This document shows positions 1-9,517 of a stretch of DNA of 38,677 nucleotides, piece by piece. Numbering within the stretch: position 1 is the stretch's first letter; each line of letters opens with the position of its first letter. Location: NCBI GenBank assembly GCA_018221125.1, contig JAAOYC010000057.1, forward strand, positions 1-38,677, in the 5' to 3' direction. The position numbers and the translations under genes are program-made. A model generated the notes under the pieces. It saw nothing but the letters and a program-made list of their open reading frames with translations, searched no databases and was not told where the DNA came from. Origin of the DNA: Candidatus Woesearchaeota archaeon. GTDB lineage: Archaea; Nanobdellota; Nanobdellia; Woesearchaeales; WJKL01.

Positions 1-348
1 GAAACTGAATTCAAATATAGAGATATATATTTTGGATTTGATCCTTTTTCTGGAGAAGAAATTGTTTGGCAAAATGGAAAAGTAATCTGGTCAATGAATT
101 ATTATGGAGGAACAATCCTTGAGATTATTCCAACAAAACAAGTTTATGAATTCCTAAAAAAAGTCTTGCAACAAGTTACAGAAGAGAGACCATTCAGAGG
201 ACCAACTAATTTTAAAGAAGATGATTTTGAATATATTGATAAGAGTGAAGGGGATATTGATAACTTTACTGGAACTGAAAAGATTTTCTATAAAGGCAAA
301 GAAGTCTACAGACTAAATTATCACGGCGGACTTATTAAAACAAAATAA
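1..348 (+). CDS. DUF5680-like protein, 5'-truncated by the window edge
   Basis: Frame is open from base 1 (ETEFKYRDIYFGFDPFSGEEIVWQNGKVIWSMNYYGG...), upstream of the listed ATG at 94; resembles DUF5680 proteins. Confidence 0.65.
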   Translation, partial: ETEFKYRDIYFGFDPFSGEEIVWQNGKVIWSMNYYGGTILEIIPTKQVYEFLKKVLQQVTEERPFRGPTNFKEDDFEYIDKSEGDIDNFTGTEKIFYKGKEVYRLNYHGGLIKTK

Positions 349-350
349 TA

Positions 351-1853
351 CTAAACCTCACTGCTCATCTCAGTCCTTAAATTATCTTTCAAAATTATCC
401 TTTGCACAACTCTGTTCTTTCCAGTATCTTTTGCTTTGTATAAAGCAGAATCAGCTTCTTTGATCATATCAGAACTAGTAACTTTATCCATGCAGGAAAC
501 TAATCCTAAACTTATTGTAACTCTTCCTTTTGGCTGCGTCTCTCCACCTTCAAAATTAGTCTCTTCAATAGCTTCCTTCAATCTCTTTGCAGTCGTCATT
601 GCTTCGCTTGATTTCAATCCAGGCATCATGATTATAAATTCCTCTCCACCATATCTTCCAACAATATCTCCTTCCTTAACGTTTTTTTTCAAAACATTGC
701 TTAGCTCTTTCAGCAATTTATCACCCATAGGGTGCCCATGGGCATTGTTATATTTTCCAAAATCATCTATATCAAGAAGTATCAAAGCCAAAGGATTCTC
801 ATTGTTTATCCCTTTTTCAAGAGCTTTTTCAACAGCTTCTGTGAAATATCGCCTGTTATAAGCTCCTGTAAGCTTGTCAATTACAGCTAATTCTTTAACT
901 TCTCCATATCTCTGGGCATTTGCAACAGCAATAGCAACCTGGTCAGCCATTACTGAGATAAAATTTAAGCTTTCATCGCTTATCTTGCCCAAATCTTTTC
1001 CATAAAGATTTATCGAGCCAATGATCTCTTCCCTTCTTTTAAGAGGTATTGACAGCATTGAATTATAATCACTTTCCACTTCAATTCTAAATCTTGCCCT
1101 TATATCCTTAACAGTAATAATCTGTTTTTCTTCAATTGCTCTTTTTGAAACAGCTTTCTCTACTTCAGTCAATTTTTCAACCTCATTCTTTAAACAATAC
1201 TTTTTCTCTCCATCCTCTGTTTCAACAAAAACAGAACAATCAGTTGCCTTCAATGAATTGACTAAAAATTCCATTATGCTCTTTAAAACTTCATCTAACT
1301 CCAAGCTGGAATTCACCATCTTGATTATAGATTGCAAAGCAGTCAGCTCAGATATTTGGTTATCCCTTGATTGTTTCTGATGAGCAAGTTTAGGTAAAAT
1401 TTCAGCAAGTATTGATATCATCCTTCTGCACCAATCAACCTTTTCTCCATTTAATTCTTTTATCTCATCTGCTGCATCTGTTAATTCCTGTTCTTCAACT
1501 CCTAACCTGCTTGAGATATCAGAATAATCAAATTCTTCTCTTTTTATCGGCCCACAAATAACTGCTCCAATCTTCTTGTCATGCAGAAAAACAGGCTTGA
1601 TGATATTCATAGCTCCGTAAAAATTATACAGTGCAATTTCCCCTTCTTCCAGCTCATTCAGCTGCCTGTAATTTCTTTCTTTAAACAAGTCATATCTTTT
1701 TGATTTGATTAGATCAATAAGAAATGCATTTTCTCCAGAAACAACTATCTCATTCCCTTCTCTGTCTATAGTGTAAACAGGCAAGTTAAGCTCTTTTGCA
1801 AACTTATCCTGCACATATTTCCATAAACTAATGTCCAATTTGTTAAAATACAT
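351..1853 (-). CDS. PocR-like sensor + GAF + GGDEF domain protein (putative diguanylate cyclase)
   Basis: C-terminal DKLTGAYNRRYF, LDIDDFGKYNNAHGHPMGD, GRYGGEEF; central GAF-like region; N-terminal PocR-like ligand-binding region. Confidence 0.88.
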   Translation of the reverse strand: MYFNKLDISLWKYVQDKFAKELNLPVYTIDREGNEIVVSGENAFLIDLIKSKRYDLFKERNYRQLNELEEGEIALYNFYGAMNIIKPVFLHDKKIGAVICGPIKREEFDYSDISSRLGVEEQELTDAADEIKELNGEKVDWCRRMISILAEILPKLAHQKQSRDNQISELTALQSIIKMVNSSLELDEVLKSIMEFLVNSLKATDCSVFVETEDGEKKYCLKNEVEKLTEVEKAVSKRAIEEKQIITVKDIRARFRIEVESDYNSMLSIPLKRREEIIGSINLYGKDLGKISDESLNFISVMADQVAIAVANAQRYGEVKELAVIDKLTGAYNRRYFTEAVEKALEKGINNENPLALILLDIDDFGKYNNAHGHPMGDKLLKELSNVLKKNVKEGDIVGRYGGEEFIIMMPGLKSSEAMTTAKRLKEAIEETNFEGGETQPKGRVTISLGLVSCMDKVTSSDMIKEADSALYKAKDTGKNRVVQRIILKDNLRTEMSSEV

Positions 1854-1901
1854 TAATTATTCTAATTAGACTTAGTTTATATGTTTTTATATGCTGCTCT
1901 G

Positions 1902-1987
1902 TATAAACCCCTTGGCGCTTTAGAATTAGGATTTAGGTATTTTGGGTGTGAGGGAGTGGGTAAAAAATCGCGCCATTTGGGTTTATG
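1902..1987. other. Long-range inverted repeat / candidate structured RNA or terminal-inverted-repeat element
   Basis: ATAAACCC-CT-TGGCGC (1903-1918) pairs with GCGCCA-TTT-GGGTTTAT (1970-1986): 14 bp with one internal loop, enclosing about 51 nt. Confidence 0.5.
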
Positions 1988-2056
1988 AACATTTAAATTT
2001 GTGTTTTTCTTGCTTTACATTTTTTTGCTTTCTCCTGAGTATTTGAACCGCCTTTA

Positions 2057-2281
2057 TTAGTATGTGCATAATAAGCCAGAGTCATAGCCTTTAGCTAACA
2101 TCTCTCTTTGGCTTTCATCTATTGTATCTCCTCTTTGAGCATAATTTATAGGTATTGGTTTATATCCTTCTCTTGCAAAGTAAAGATCTTGTGTTACTTG
2201 AGATACACCTTCTTTTATCTTAACCACAACATCATCAAGACTTTTTGTAATATTTTTTAAGTTCACCATTTTTATCATCAT
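2057..2281 (-). CDS. small hypothetical protein
   Basis: 74-aa ORF with plausible composition; no recognised family. Confidence 0.4.
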   Translation of the reverse strand: MMIKMVNLKNITKSLDDVVVKIKEGVSQVTQDLYFAREGYKPIPINYAQRGDTIDESQREMLAKGYDSGLLCTY

Positions 2282-2311
2282 ATATTTAGGTTGTATTTAA
2301 TCAGACTGGCT

Positions 2312-2399
2312 TAGTAAGTTTGGTGGTTGCGCTCGCCTTGGTCTTCATCTTAATAACCTGATTGCCTATCACTGCGCACTACTTGGATAGGACTTACTA
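2312..2399 (+). ncRNA. Candidate structured ncRNA (strand tentative)
   Basis: 8-bp closing stem TAGTAAGT/ACTTACTA, internal CCTATC/GATAGG hairpin, locally GC-richer than flanks, TATA-like catatattta about 25-30 nt upstream, tandem hairpins plus T-runs downstream. Confidence 0.35.
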
Positions 2400-2409
2400 T
2401 AAAAATTGT

Positions 2410-2452
2410 GAAAACACTTCTGTGTTTTTTTGCAAAACGCTTTTGTGTTTTT
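2410..2452 (+). terminator. Tandem terminator-like hairpins
   Basis: AAAACAC-TTCT-GTGTTTT followed by T-run, then AAAACGC-TTTT-GTGTTTTTT. Confidence 0.4.
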
Positions 2453-2540
2453 TCTTCACTGGTCTTGTCTTTTTTGTGGTTTTCACCTCATTTTCTTATT
2501 GATTTTTTATTGTAATCAATTAATAATAATGTGGGGAAAG

Positions 2541-2592
2541 ATTTATATATACTTAACGTACATACAACATGTAAAACACGTTTCGTATATAC
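2541..2592 (+). promoter_or_regulatory. TATA box and imperfect palindromic operator candidate upstream of the AbrB-PhoU type regulator
   Basis: atttatatat at 2541-2550, then GTACATACAACATGT-aaa-ACACGTTTCGTATATAC (imperfect inverted repeat). Confidence 0.45.
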
Positions 2593-2614
2593 TTTAACTA
2601 TAAAGGTGTATAAG

Positions 2615-3496
2615 GTGAACATAAGAAAACTTGTAAAATCAGGAGCTGCTTCTCATACAATCGCTCTTCCAAAAGATTGGCTAACTAAAAACAAGCTAAA
2701 TAAAGGAGACCTCCTCTACATAGTTGAAAGAGACAATGAACTGGTTATATCTTCAGAAACAAAACAGCCCAAGCAAAGCACAAAAGAAATCTCAGTAGAG
2801 ATAGATGACAAGGAAATAAACACAATCCGGCGCCAGACAATATCTGCCTATATCAACAACTATCATTTATTTACATTCCATGGAAATTCTTTAAACAAAA
2901 AACTGGAAGAAATAAGAAAAATACTCCAGAATTTCCTGGCTTTAGAGATAGTAGAGCAGACCGCAACAAAACTTGTTGCAAAAGACTTTCTTAATCTGCA
3001 GGAATTCTCTCTTCCAAACACAATAAGAAGGATGGACATGCTAACTCGCTCTATAATCACAGACGCTAAAAAAGGAAAAAAAGAATCACAAGCACTTCAG
3101 TTCAGGGATTATGAAGTTGATAAATTATTCTTCTTAATCTCAAGATTGATAAGGGCTAACCTGTCAGACCCAGCTTCAAAACTATCAAATGTTAAGGCAA
3201 TGTCAACATGGTGGCTTGCAAAAAGCCTTGAATCAGTCTCAGATTCAGCAAAAAACATAAGCCAATACTTCAATAAAGATATTGAAGAGTTCTACAATGA
3301 AGCAGAGCAATTTTACTTGGAATGCATAAAAGCATATGTAAAGAGTGATAAAGAGCTTGCTGACAATATGATTGCAGAAAGAGTAAAATTATTAAAAAAA
3401 TGTGATAACATCAAAGGAGAACAAAAACAATTACTAAAGGGGTTAATAAATAACTCAAGAAACATTGCAAAGATTGTTTTAGACGGAGAAGACTAG
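2615..3496 (+). CDS. AbrB/SpoVT-like + PhoU-domain regulator (phosphate uptake regulator type)
   Basis: VNIRKLVKSGAASHTIALPKDWLTKNKLNKGDLLYIVERDNELVIS swapped-hairpin domain followed by an all-helical PhoU-like region. The ORF track starts at GTG 2531, but the TATA box lies inside that extension, so GTG 2615 is preferred. Confidence 0.82.
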   Translation: MNIRKLVKSGAASHTIALPKDWLTKNKLNKGDLLYIVERDNELVISSETKQPKQSTKEISVEIDDKEINTIRRQTISAYINNYHLFTFHGNSLNKKLEEIRKILQNFLALEIVEQTATKLVAKDFLNLQEFSLPNTIRRMDMLTRSIITDAKKGKKESQALQFRDYEVDKLFFLISRLIRANLSDPASKLSNVKAMSTWWLAKSLESVSDSAKNISQYFNKDIEEFYNEAEQFYLECIKAYVKSDKELADNMIAERVKLLKKCDNIKGEQKQLLKGLINNSRNIAKIVLDGED

Positions 3497-3504
3497 TCTT
3501 CTTT

Positions 3505-3891
3505 TTATTTTTTCTTCTTTCTCGCCAGCTGCTTGAAAGTCTCAATCAGATCAATCATATACTTTCCTTCATCTAATTTGAATATCAAAGGCTCGTTCTT
3601 AAACAGATGGACTAAATCCAGTTCATATTTTCCAGGCTGTAGAACCCTGATTGCCTCTATATCAAGAACAATTGGCTCGCTTTTATCAATCTCACTCCCA
3701 ACTAAATCAAATACATCCTTTTCAATCTCTTCTTTATCTTTTTTAGAAAGATTTGCTGTTTTCTCTTGTATTTCTTTTAATTTATCTTTCTTAATATAGA
3801 AAAAAAGCCTAGCACCGCATTTACATCCTTGAAGAATTTCTTCTGCTCCATCCTCATAAAAGGTGTTGCACCTTACGCATTGATGAGGCAT
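3505..3891 (-). CDS. Zn-ribbon protein (COG3364 / haloarchaeal OapC-like)
   Basis: CVRCNTFYEDGAEEILQGCKCGARLFF Zn-ribbon; conserved order next to DUF2073 and a GTPase. Confidence 0.75.
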   Translation of the reverse strand: MPHQCVRCNTFYEDGAEEILQGCKCGARLFFYIKKDKLKEIQEKTANLSKKDKEEIEKDVFDLVGSEIDKSEPIVLDIEAIRVLQPGKYELDLVHLFKNEPLIFKLDEGKYMIDLIETFKQLARKKKK

Positions 3892-3894
3892 TGT

Positions 3895-4293
3895 CTATCT
3901 CTTTTTTCCTCTTTTTTTAGCTTTTGTTTCCTTAGTCAATAGCTCTATCTTATGAGGGTCTTTCTTGATCTCTTTAACAATAGAAGCAGGACCTATTATT
4001 GTCATCCCTTGTCTGTCTCCTAATAACATTCCAAAAACAGCATTCCTGAGTTTTCTAACTCCAGCAACATTTCCTGCTATTCCCGGATCAATCACTGCTA
4101 ATTCTATTCCCTTAAAATCTTTGTTGATCTCTTCCATTGTTGCTTTTATCAGTTCTGTCTCTTCCTCTTTTTTCAGTCTGCCCTGCAATAAAACAATCTT
4201 GTTTTCCTTTGCAACATTCAGTATTTTTCTTATTCTTCCGACTGAACTAAGACCTTCAATTTCGCTATAAGGCATAAAACTTAATGTCACCAT
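3895..4293 (-). CDS. DUF2073 family protein (haloarchaeal OapB-like)
   Basis: GIELAVIDPGIAGNVAGVRKLRNAVFGMLLGDRQGMTIIGPASIVKEIKKDP; gene context. Confidence 0.78.
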   Translation of the reverse strand: MVTLSFMPYSEIEGLSSVGRIRKILNVAKENKIVLLQGRLKKEEETELIKATMEEINKDFKGIELAVIDPGIAGNVAGVRKLRNAVFGMLLGDRQGMTIIGPASIVKEIKKDPHKIELLTKETKAKKRGKKR

Positions 4294-4296
4294 CTT

Positions 4297-4932
4297 TTAT
4301 TTCACCACTTTAAACAAAGCATCATAAAAATCCTGGATCTTTTTTCCATATTTTGCAGATATTCCCACAACAGAATATTGGGGAAAAGCATCCTGTATTC
4401 TTTTGATGTCTGCTTTTTTCAAATCAATCTTGTTTGCTACAAGCAAGACAGGGATGTCCCTTGCAGCTAAATTTCCTATAATAGTTATATTGACCTGGCT
4501 GTAAGGATCCTTTGTTGCATCCAGCACAATTGTAACAGCATCCATGTCATCCAGCCACTTGATAGCGTCCACAACTCCTTTTGTTGCTTCCTTTGCTCTT
4601 TTCTTAGCTGCCTTTGCTTTCAATCCAGATTTCATAAAATCTTCATAATCAATCTTTGTTGCAATTCCTGGAGTGTCTACAAGATTAAAAGCAAGCTCCT
4701 TTTTGCCATCTTTTGACTTTATATTTACTTGCTCCTTTATTATAATTTCCCTTGTTTCATGAGCAACATTAGAAACAGTACTCATTTCTTCTCCAATCCA
4801 GTCAATGCATATCTTATTGGCTAAAGTTGACTTTCCTGCATTCGGAGGTCCATATAACCCTAGCTTGATCTGCCTTTTATCCTTGAACAGATTCTTGAAA
4901 AATTTATTTATAAAATCTTGGAAAAAACCCAT
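4297..4932 (-). CDS. Era-like small GTP-binding protein (haloarchaeal OapA-like)
   Basis: GPPNAGKSTL (G1), DTPG (G3), NKID (G4). Confidence 0.85.
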   Translation of the reverse strand: MGFFQDFINKFFKNLFKDKRQIKLGLYGPPNAGKSTLANKICIDWIGEEMSTVSNVAHETREIIIKEQVNIKSKDGKKELAFNLVDTPGIATKIDYEDFMKSGLKAKAAKKRAKEATKGVVDAIKWLDDMDAVTIVLDATKDPYSQVNITIIGNLAARDIPVLLVANKIDLKKADIKRIQDAFPQYSVVGISAKYGKKIQDFYDALFKVVK

Positions 4933-4986
4933 CTAAAACACCTTCTTGTCTTTTATTTTAATCTTTTTGTTTTTAAAGTTTGTGTT

Positions 4987-6141
4987 TTAATATTCAACTT
5001 TTAGACTTTTTTTTACAATATCCTTTACTCTTTCTATATCCTTCTCGCTAACTTCATCTCTCATTTCCATTCTGGCCAGTCCCTTGCATAACCTCATGAA
5101 TCCAATTGTCATCCTTGGGGATATCTCCACAAGATAATGGCTTTCCTTTTTCTTCAGCTCTGCTATAAAATTCACAACCTTTGACTGGATAGACCTTGGA
5201 AACTGTATTGTCTCTATATTCCTTGTATATTCAATATAATCCTTCACAAACTTGATATCATCCTTTCCAATTTCTTTTTTATCTCCTAAAACAATGCTCT
5301 CTGTTATCTTCTGGAATTTCTTCAAATCAGGCTTTTTAATCAAAAATACTAAATGGAACCTTGTAAGCAAAGCAGAGTCAAAAGGCAATTGCCTTTTCAG
5401 TTCAATCATGTTCTTTCCAGTGAACTTGTCTCCTTTTGGATTTGCTGTTGCAATTATCTTGACTCTTGCATCAAATCTGTAGTGCAATCCTGCTTTGTCA
5501 TATGTAACAAACCCTTTTTCCATGGCATTATATAACCCTGCTCTTGACTCCTCTTTCATCAAATTCAGTTCATCTATGCAGCATATCCCTTCATCTGCTA
5601 ATGGCAGTAATCCCTTCATAACTTCTCTTCCTCTTACTGTTACAACAAGACCTGCCCCAGAAGTCCCGCTGCCTAACCCAAACGAAGATATAGGGCTTAA
5701 GTTAAAAACACTTCTCAGGATGTCTGTTTTTCCTGTGCCAGGGTCTCCCAATAACAAAACATGTACTGGCTGCACTGCAAACAGCTGTATTGCAGCAGCT
5801 TTCTTGACAAGATCCATCCCAGTTATGTTTGGAGCTATTAGACTGGCTATTTTCTCAAAAGCATCTTCTGAAAATCTCTTGAAAAGCTTTTCTTCAAATT
5901 CCTTTCTTATATCTTCATTAACCTCTGCTGCATCAATTTCATCTGTCTTTGCCTTGATCTGTGGAAATTCCACAGTTCCTGCCATAGATGTCTCTAAACT
6001 CTCTATTTCCAAAGAAATCTTTTTATCTTTCAAAAGCTGCTTTATCAGCTTAATCCGCTTTAAACTGATTACATTTTCCAAAGAATTTAAAGCTTTTTTA
6101 TCTTCTTCCTTAAGTGGTTTTAAATTTGAAAAAATGCCCAT
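4987..6141 (-). CDS. MCM-like AAA+ ATPase lacking the canonical N-terminal OB region
   Basis: ITGMDLVKKAAAIQLF, GDPGTGKTDILR (Walker A), GICCIDELNLM (Walker B), ATANPK sensor 1, LLTRFHLVF arginine finger; only about 85-100 aa precede the AAA+ core. Confidence 0.75.
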   Translation of the reverse strand: MGIFSNLKPLKEEDKKALNSLENVISLKRIKLIKQLLKDKKISLEIESLETSMAGTVEFPQIKAKTDEIDAAEVNEDIRKEFEEKLFKRFSEDAFEKIASLIAPNITGMDLVKKAAAIQLFAVQPVHVLLLGDPGTGKTDILRSVFNLSPISSFGLGSGTSGAGLVVTVRGREVMKGLLPLADEGICCIDELNLMKEESRAGLYNAMEKGFVTYDKAGLHYRFDARVKIIATANPKGDKFTGKNMIELKRQLPFDSALLTRFHLVFLIKKPDLKKFQKITESIVLGDKKEIGKDDIKFVKDYIEYTRNIETIQFPRSIQSKVVNFIAELKKKESHYLVEISPRMTIGFMRLCKGLARMEMRDEVSEKDIERVKDIVKKSLKVEY

Positions 6142-6270
6142 TATACTACTCTGGAATCCTAACTCAAATAAAAAGTTTTTGCTATTTGATACATAAAAAC
6201 CAAATAGTTTATATATAAATTAGTATTATTTACTAATAATTATCAATATAACTAATGAGAGGTGCATAAA

Positions 6271-6423
6271 ATGCCTGAATATGAAGGAAGATGCATGAAA
6301 TGCAAAAAACAAGTAAAAATGAAAGATGTCGAAGAAGTTGTAATGAAAAACGGCATGAAAGCTGCAAAAGGCGTTTGCCCTAAATGCGGTACGAAAGTTT
6401 TTAGAATCTTAGGAAAAGCCTAA
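6271..6423 (+). CDS. 50-aa DUF5679-like Zn-ribbon protein
   Basis: MPEYEGRCMKCKKQVKMKDVEEVVMKNGMKAAKGVCPKCGTKVFRILGKA; two CxxC pairs, upstream gaggtg RBS; absent from the ORF track (below its size cutoff). Confidence 0.8.
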   Translation: MPEYEGRCMKCKKQVKMKDVEEVVMKNGMKAAKGVCPKCGTKVFRILGKA

Positions 6424-6523
6424 AAACTTTTTTTTTCTTTTTTTCTTTATAAGTTTTCATTAACAAGTATATAACAAAATTTAAATAGTAAACTTGTCAT
6501 TAATTAGTTTAAAGGTATAGCCC

Positions 6524-6745
6524 ATGGGAGACTTAAAAAACGAAGAATATATAGACTTAGTAAGAAAGTGCGCAACAATCATCTCTAAACCAGACAGAGG
6601 TCTGGAGATAATGGATTCTATAACCTTCAAAACAATAAAAGCAGCTGTTGATGAATCTTTATTTAATGAAGCCAATATCAATGATCAGGTTACTTATGTT
6701 TTATCTGATGATGGTGCAAAAGTTCTGGAAGTAAGAAAGCGATAA
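6524..6745 (+). CDS. small hypothetical protein
   Basis: 73-aa ORF with upstream TATA-like sequence and plausible composition; the overlapping minus ORF 6481-6681 is less plausible. Confidence 0.55.
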   Translation: MGDLKNEEYIDLVRKCATIISKPDRGLEIMDSITFKTIKAAVDESLFNEANINDQVTYVLSDDGAKVLEVRKR

Positions 6746-6795
6746 TTATAAGGGTTTCAATAAATTTTTATATCAAACATCTTTTTCTAATATTA

Positions 6796-8316
6796 ATGAT
6801 TAAGGGACAGGTTATTTCAGGAGAATTTGGAAAAATACTGATCAGGCAGAAATCTGATAAGAGTTTAGAACTTGGAGAGCTGTTAGTTGCAGATGCCGGT
6901 GAAAACAAGATTCTTCTGCAAGTCTTCAGTTTGTTGTATGGCTCGCAGATCTCTGATAAAAATCTTGAACTGATCTCTGGGTTAAAGCTTGAAGAAGATA
7001 ATGACCTGGAGTTTATGGATCCTCATCTAAGAAATTATACCCTTGCTTATCTAAAACCACTGGTTGTAACAGATAAAAAAGGATTAAAGCTTTGCAAAAC
7101 CCTTCCATCATTTTTCTCTTCTGTCAGGGAAATTTCAGCAGATGATTTGAAATTCCTTGATTCTCCAAAAAATCCATTATCCTTTGGAAACCTAAGAAGC
7201 GGTTCAAAAAACATGGATGTTCAAGTCAAACTAGACGGTAAAAAAGTTTTCTCACACCATATCCTGGTTCCGGGAACTACTGGAAGAGGAAAATCGGTTT
7301 TGCTGAAAAACATGCTTTGGGATGTGATGGATCAAGATTACTGCGGAATTCTTGTTTTAGACCCTCATGATGAATACTACGGGAGAAATGAACTTGGTTT
7401 AAAAGATCATCCATCTAAAAATATTGATTATTATACTTCAAACAATCCACCTCCTGGCTGTAAAAGCTTGAAAATCAATCTGAAGATAATAAAGCCAAGC
7501 CATTTCAATGGAGTTGCTGATTTCTCAGATCCTCAGAAACAGCTGATGAACATGTATTACAAGCAGTTTGGAAACAGATGGATTGAATCAGTCATTCTTG
7601 AAAGAAAGCTTGAGGTTTTGTTCAGAGATGACACATTAGCTGTTGTAAAAAGAAGATTGATCTATCTTCTGGATTTGGAATTTTCCCAGCACCAGTTAAA
7701 ATGCAATGGAATATTTGACTTGCTTGCAGGAGAGACAACAATAGCAGATATCTGCAGTGAACTAGAAAAATCAAAAACAGTTGTAATTGATACATCAAAC
7801 TTTCCATCTGCTATAGAACTGCTCATAGGAAGCCTTATTGCAAATGAAATTTTCAGCCATTATAGATCATACAAGATTAAGGGTTTATTAAAACAAAAGC
7901 CAGTTATCTCTATTGTCCTGGAAGAAGCTCCAAGAGTTCTGGGAAAAGAAGTTCTGGAAAAAGGAAGTAATATATTTGCAACAATTGCAAGAGAAGGAAG
8001 AAAATTCCAGGTTGGGCTGACTGCTATAACTCAGCTTCCATCATTGATTCCAAGGCAGATTCTTGCAAATATGAATACAAAGATAATTCTAGGAATAGAG
8101 ATGAAACCAGAAAGAACTGCAATAATAGAGTCAGCTTCCCAGGACTTATCAGAAGATGACAGAAACATAGCCTCCTTAGATAAAGGAGAAGCAATTATCT
8201 CATCTAATTTCACTAAATTTGCAACTCCAATTGCAATTCCATTTTTTGATGATAAAGTAAAAGAACAGCAGGAATCCTCTCATAAGCAGGATTTCTCTGG
8301 TGTAGAATTATCTTGA
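6796..8316 (+). CDS. herA: HerA-like DNA translocase/helicase (DUF87 ATPase)
   Basis: [19 protein letters not shown] Walker [29 protein letters not shown] Walker [21 protein letters not shown]. Confidence 0.85.
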   Translation: MIKGQVISGEFGKILIRQKSDKSLELGELLVADAGENKILLQVFSLLYGSQISDKNLELISGLKLEEDNDLEFMDPHLRNYTLAYLKPLVVTDKKGLKLCKTLPSFFSSVREISADDLKFLDSPKNPLSFGNLRSGSKNMDVQVKLDGKKVFSHHILVPGTTGRGKSVLLKNMLWDVMDQDYCGILVLDPHDEYYGRNELGLKDHPSKNIDYYTSNNPPPGCKSLKINLKIIKPSHFNGVADFSDPQKQLMNMYYKQFGNRWIESVILERKLEVLFRDDTLAVVKRRLIYLLDLEFSQHQLKCNGIFDLLAGETTIADICSELEKSKTVVIDTSNFPSAIELLIGSLIANEIFSHYRSYKIKGLLKQKPVISIVLEEAPRVLGKEVLEKGSNIFATIAREGRKFQVGLTAITQLPSLIPRQILANMNTKIILGIEMKPERTAIIESASQDLSEDDRNIASLDKGEAIISSNFTKFATPIAIPFFDDKVKEQQESSHKQDFSGVELS

Positions 8317-8925
8317 TTACTTTTCCTTGCGATGTCTTACCCATATCATCTTCTTTTCCATCTTAGTGTAATATGTAGGAATTAATAATTTGATGATTTT
8401 AACAAAGAACACTATCGCAATATACAAAAGCAAAGCTCCAAAAAGAGTGTATTTATCAATGACGATATCTGTATAGATCAAGACAATTGCAATATAAGCA
8501 AAAAGACTTGTTTGCATATAAGAAGAAGCCATAAAAGCCATCTTTTTAGGAAGCACATGGAAAAAATCAGCCATGAATAGCCACAAGCTTATTATTCCAA
8601 GCATGATAACAACCATCACTTCTCTAAAATTCTGCAAAATCATATTTTGGATAGAAGGTTCAGCCAATCCATTGTATATGTGATGAAGAATGTCCATTGC
8701 AACAAACAACAATGCCATTGTATTTCCAACAGCAGTATTCCATCCCAATTTCTCTTTCTTGTATCTTCCAAAATAGATACTCATGAGTATCAACGCTGCA
8801 ATAAGTGGAATAGTAATCCACAATAATTCAGGATGATGATAAGGGGCAGTAACTAATTCTAAAAATCTGGAAAGGATAATATTTTCTTTGATTGTTGTTA
8901 AGCTTATTGCAGTTGCATTAATCAT
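8317..8925 (-). CDS. polytopic membrane protein, unknown function
   Basis: Several hydrophobic segments in 202 aa. Confidence 0.6.
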   Translation of the reverse strand: MINATAISLTTIKENIILSRFLELVTAPYHHPELLWITIPLIAALILMSIYFGRYKKEKLGWNTAVGNTMALLFVAMDILHHIYNGLAEPSIQNMILQNFREVMVVIMLGIISLWLFMADFFHVLPKKMAFMASSYMQTSLFAYIAIVLIYTDIVIDKYTLFGALLLYIAIVFFVKIIKLLIPTYYTKMEKKMIWVRHRKEK

Positions 8926-9013
8926 GTATCTTAGATTCTATGGGACTATTTAATATTTTCTACAAAACTTTAAAAGAAAAGTTTATATACTTTATAATCA
9001 GACAAATTCCAAA

Positions 9014-9472
9014 ATGGACACTGGAACAAATGTCAAAAGACTGGTTAAGATTGACGAACTTATCAAGAGAGGACTGGGAGATGAAGTGATAATAATCAAG
9101 AGCATCTATCTCGAGTTAGCAGATAATTTAAAGCAAGTAAAAGAGCTTATTTCTCAGGTAAGATTTGAAGATATTACAAAAAACAGTTCTGAAAAAATAT
9201 TAAAACCATCAAGAGATGCTATCAATTCCTTTATTTCTGGCCTGGCTCCTTTGGAAAGACTAGAAGGAAGGTTCTATAATATAAGTGAACAGGCTGTTTC
9301 CATGAAAAAAAAGCTGGAAGAGATGAAAAACACATTAGGAGTCTACGGCTCTGCAAAAAAAGCAGCAATTGATTTTGAAAACAACATAATCTATGAGTTT
9401 AAAGTGACTATCCAAAGAGAGTTTGAGCAGGACATTGAATTCAACAAAAAGCTTGACAGTGAATTAAGCTGA
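9014..9472 (+). CDS. hypothetical helical/coiled-coil protein
   Basis: 152-aa ORF with TATA box (gtttatatac) immediately upstream. Confidence 0.6.
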   Translation: MDTGTNVKRLVKIDELIKRGLGDEVIIIKSIYLELADNLKQVKELISQVRFEDITKNSSEKILKPSRDAINSFISGLAPLERLEGRFYNISEQAVSMKKKLEEMKNTLGVYGSAKKAAIDFENNIIYEFKVTIQREFEQDIEFNKKLDSELS

Positions 9473-9517
9473 TTTCTTAAAAATATTTATATAATACTAT
9501 TGTTTGTTTAATAAAAT

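Noticed and set aside
436-861. 141-aa plus-strand ORF
   Set aside because: Antisense shadow of the GGDEF domain
2312-2399. tRNA gene
   Set aside because: Has an acceptor-like terminal stem but no T-arm TTC consensus or D-arm pattern
5495-6196. 233-aa plus-strand ORF
   Set aside because: Fully antisense to the MCM-like ATPase, Ser/Phe-rich composition typical of shadow ORFs
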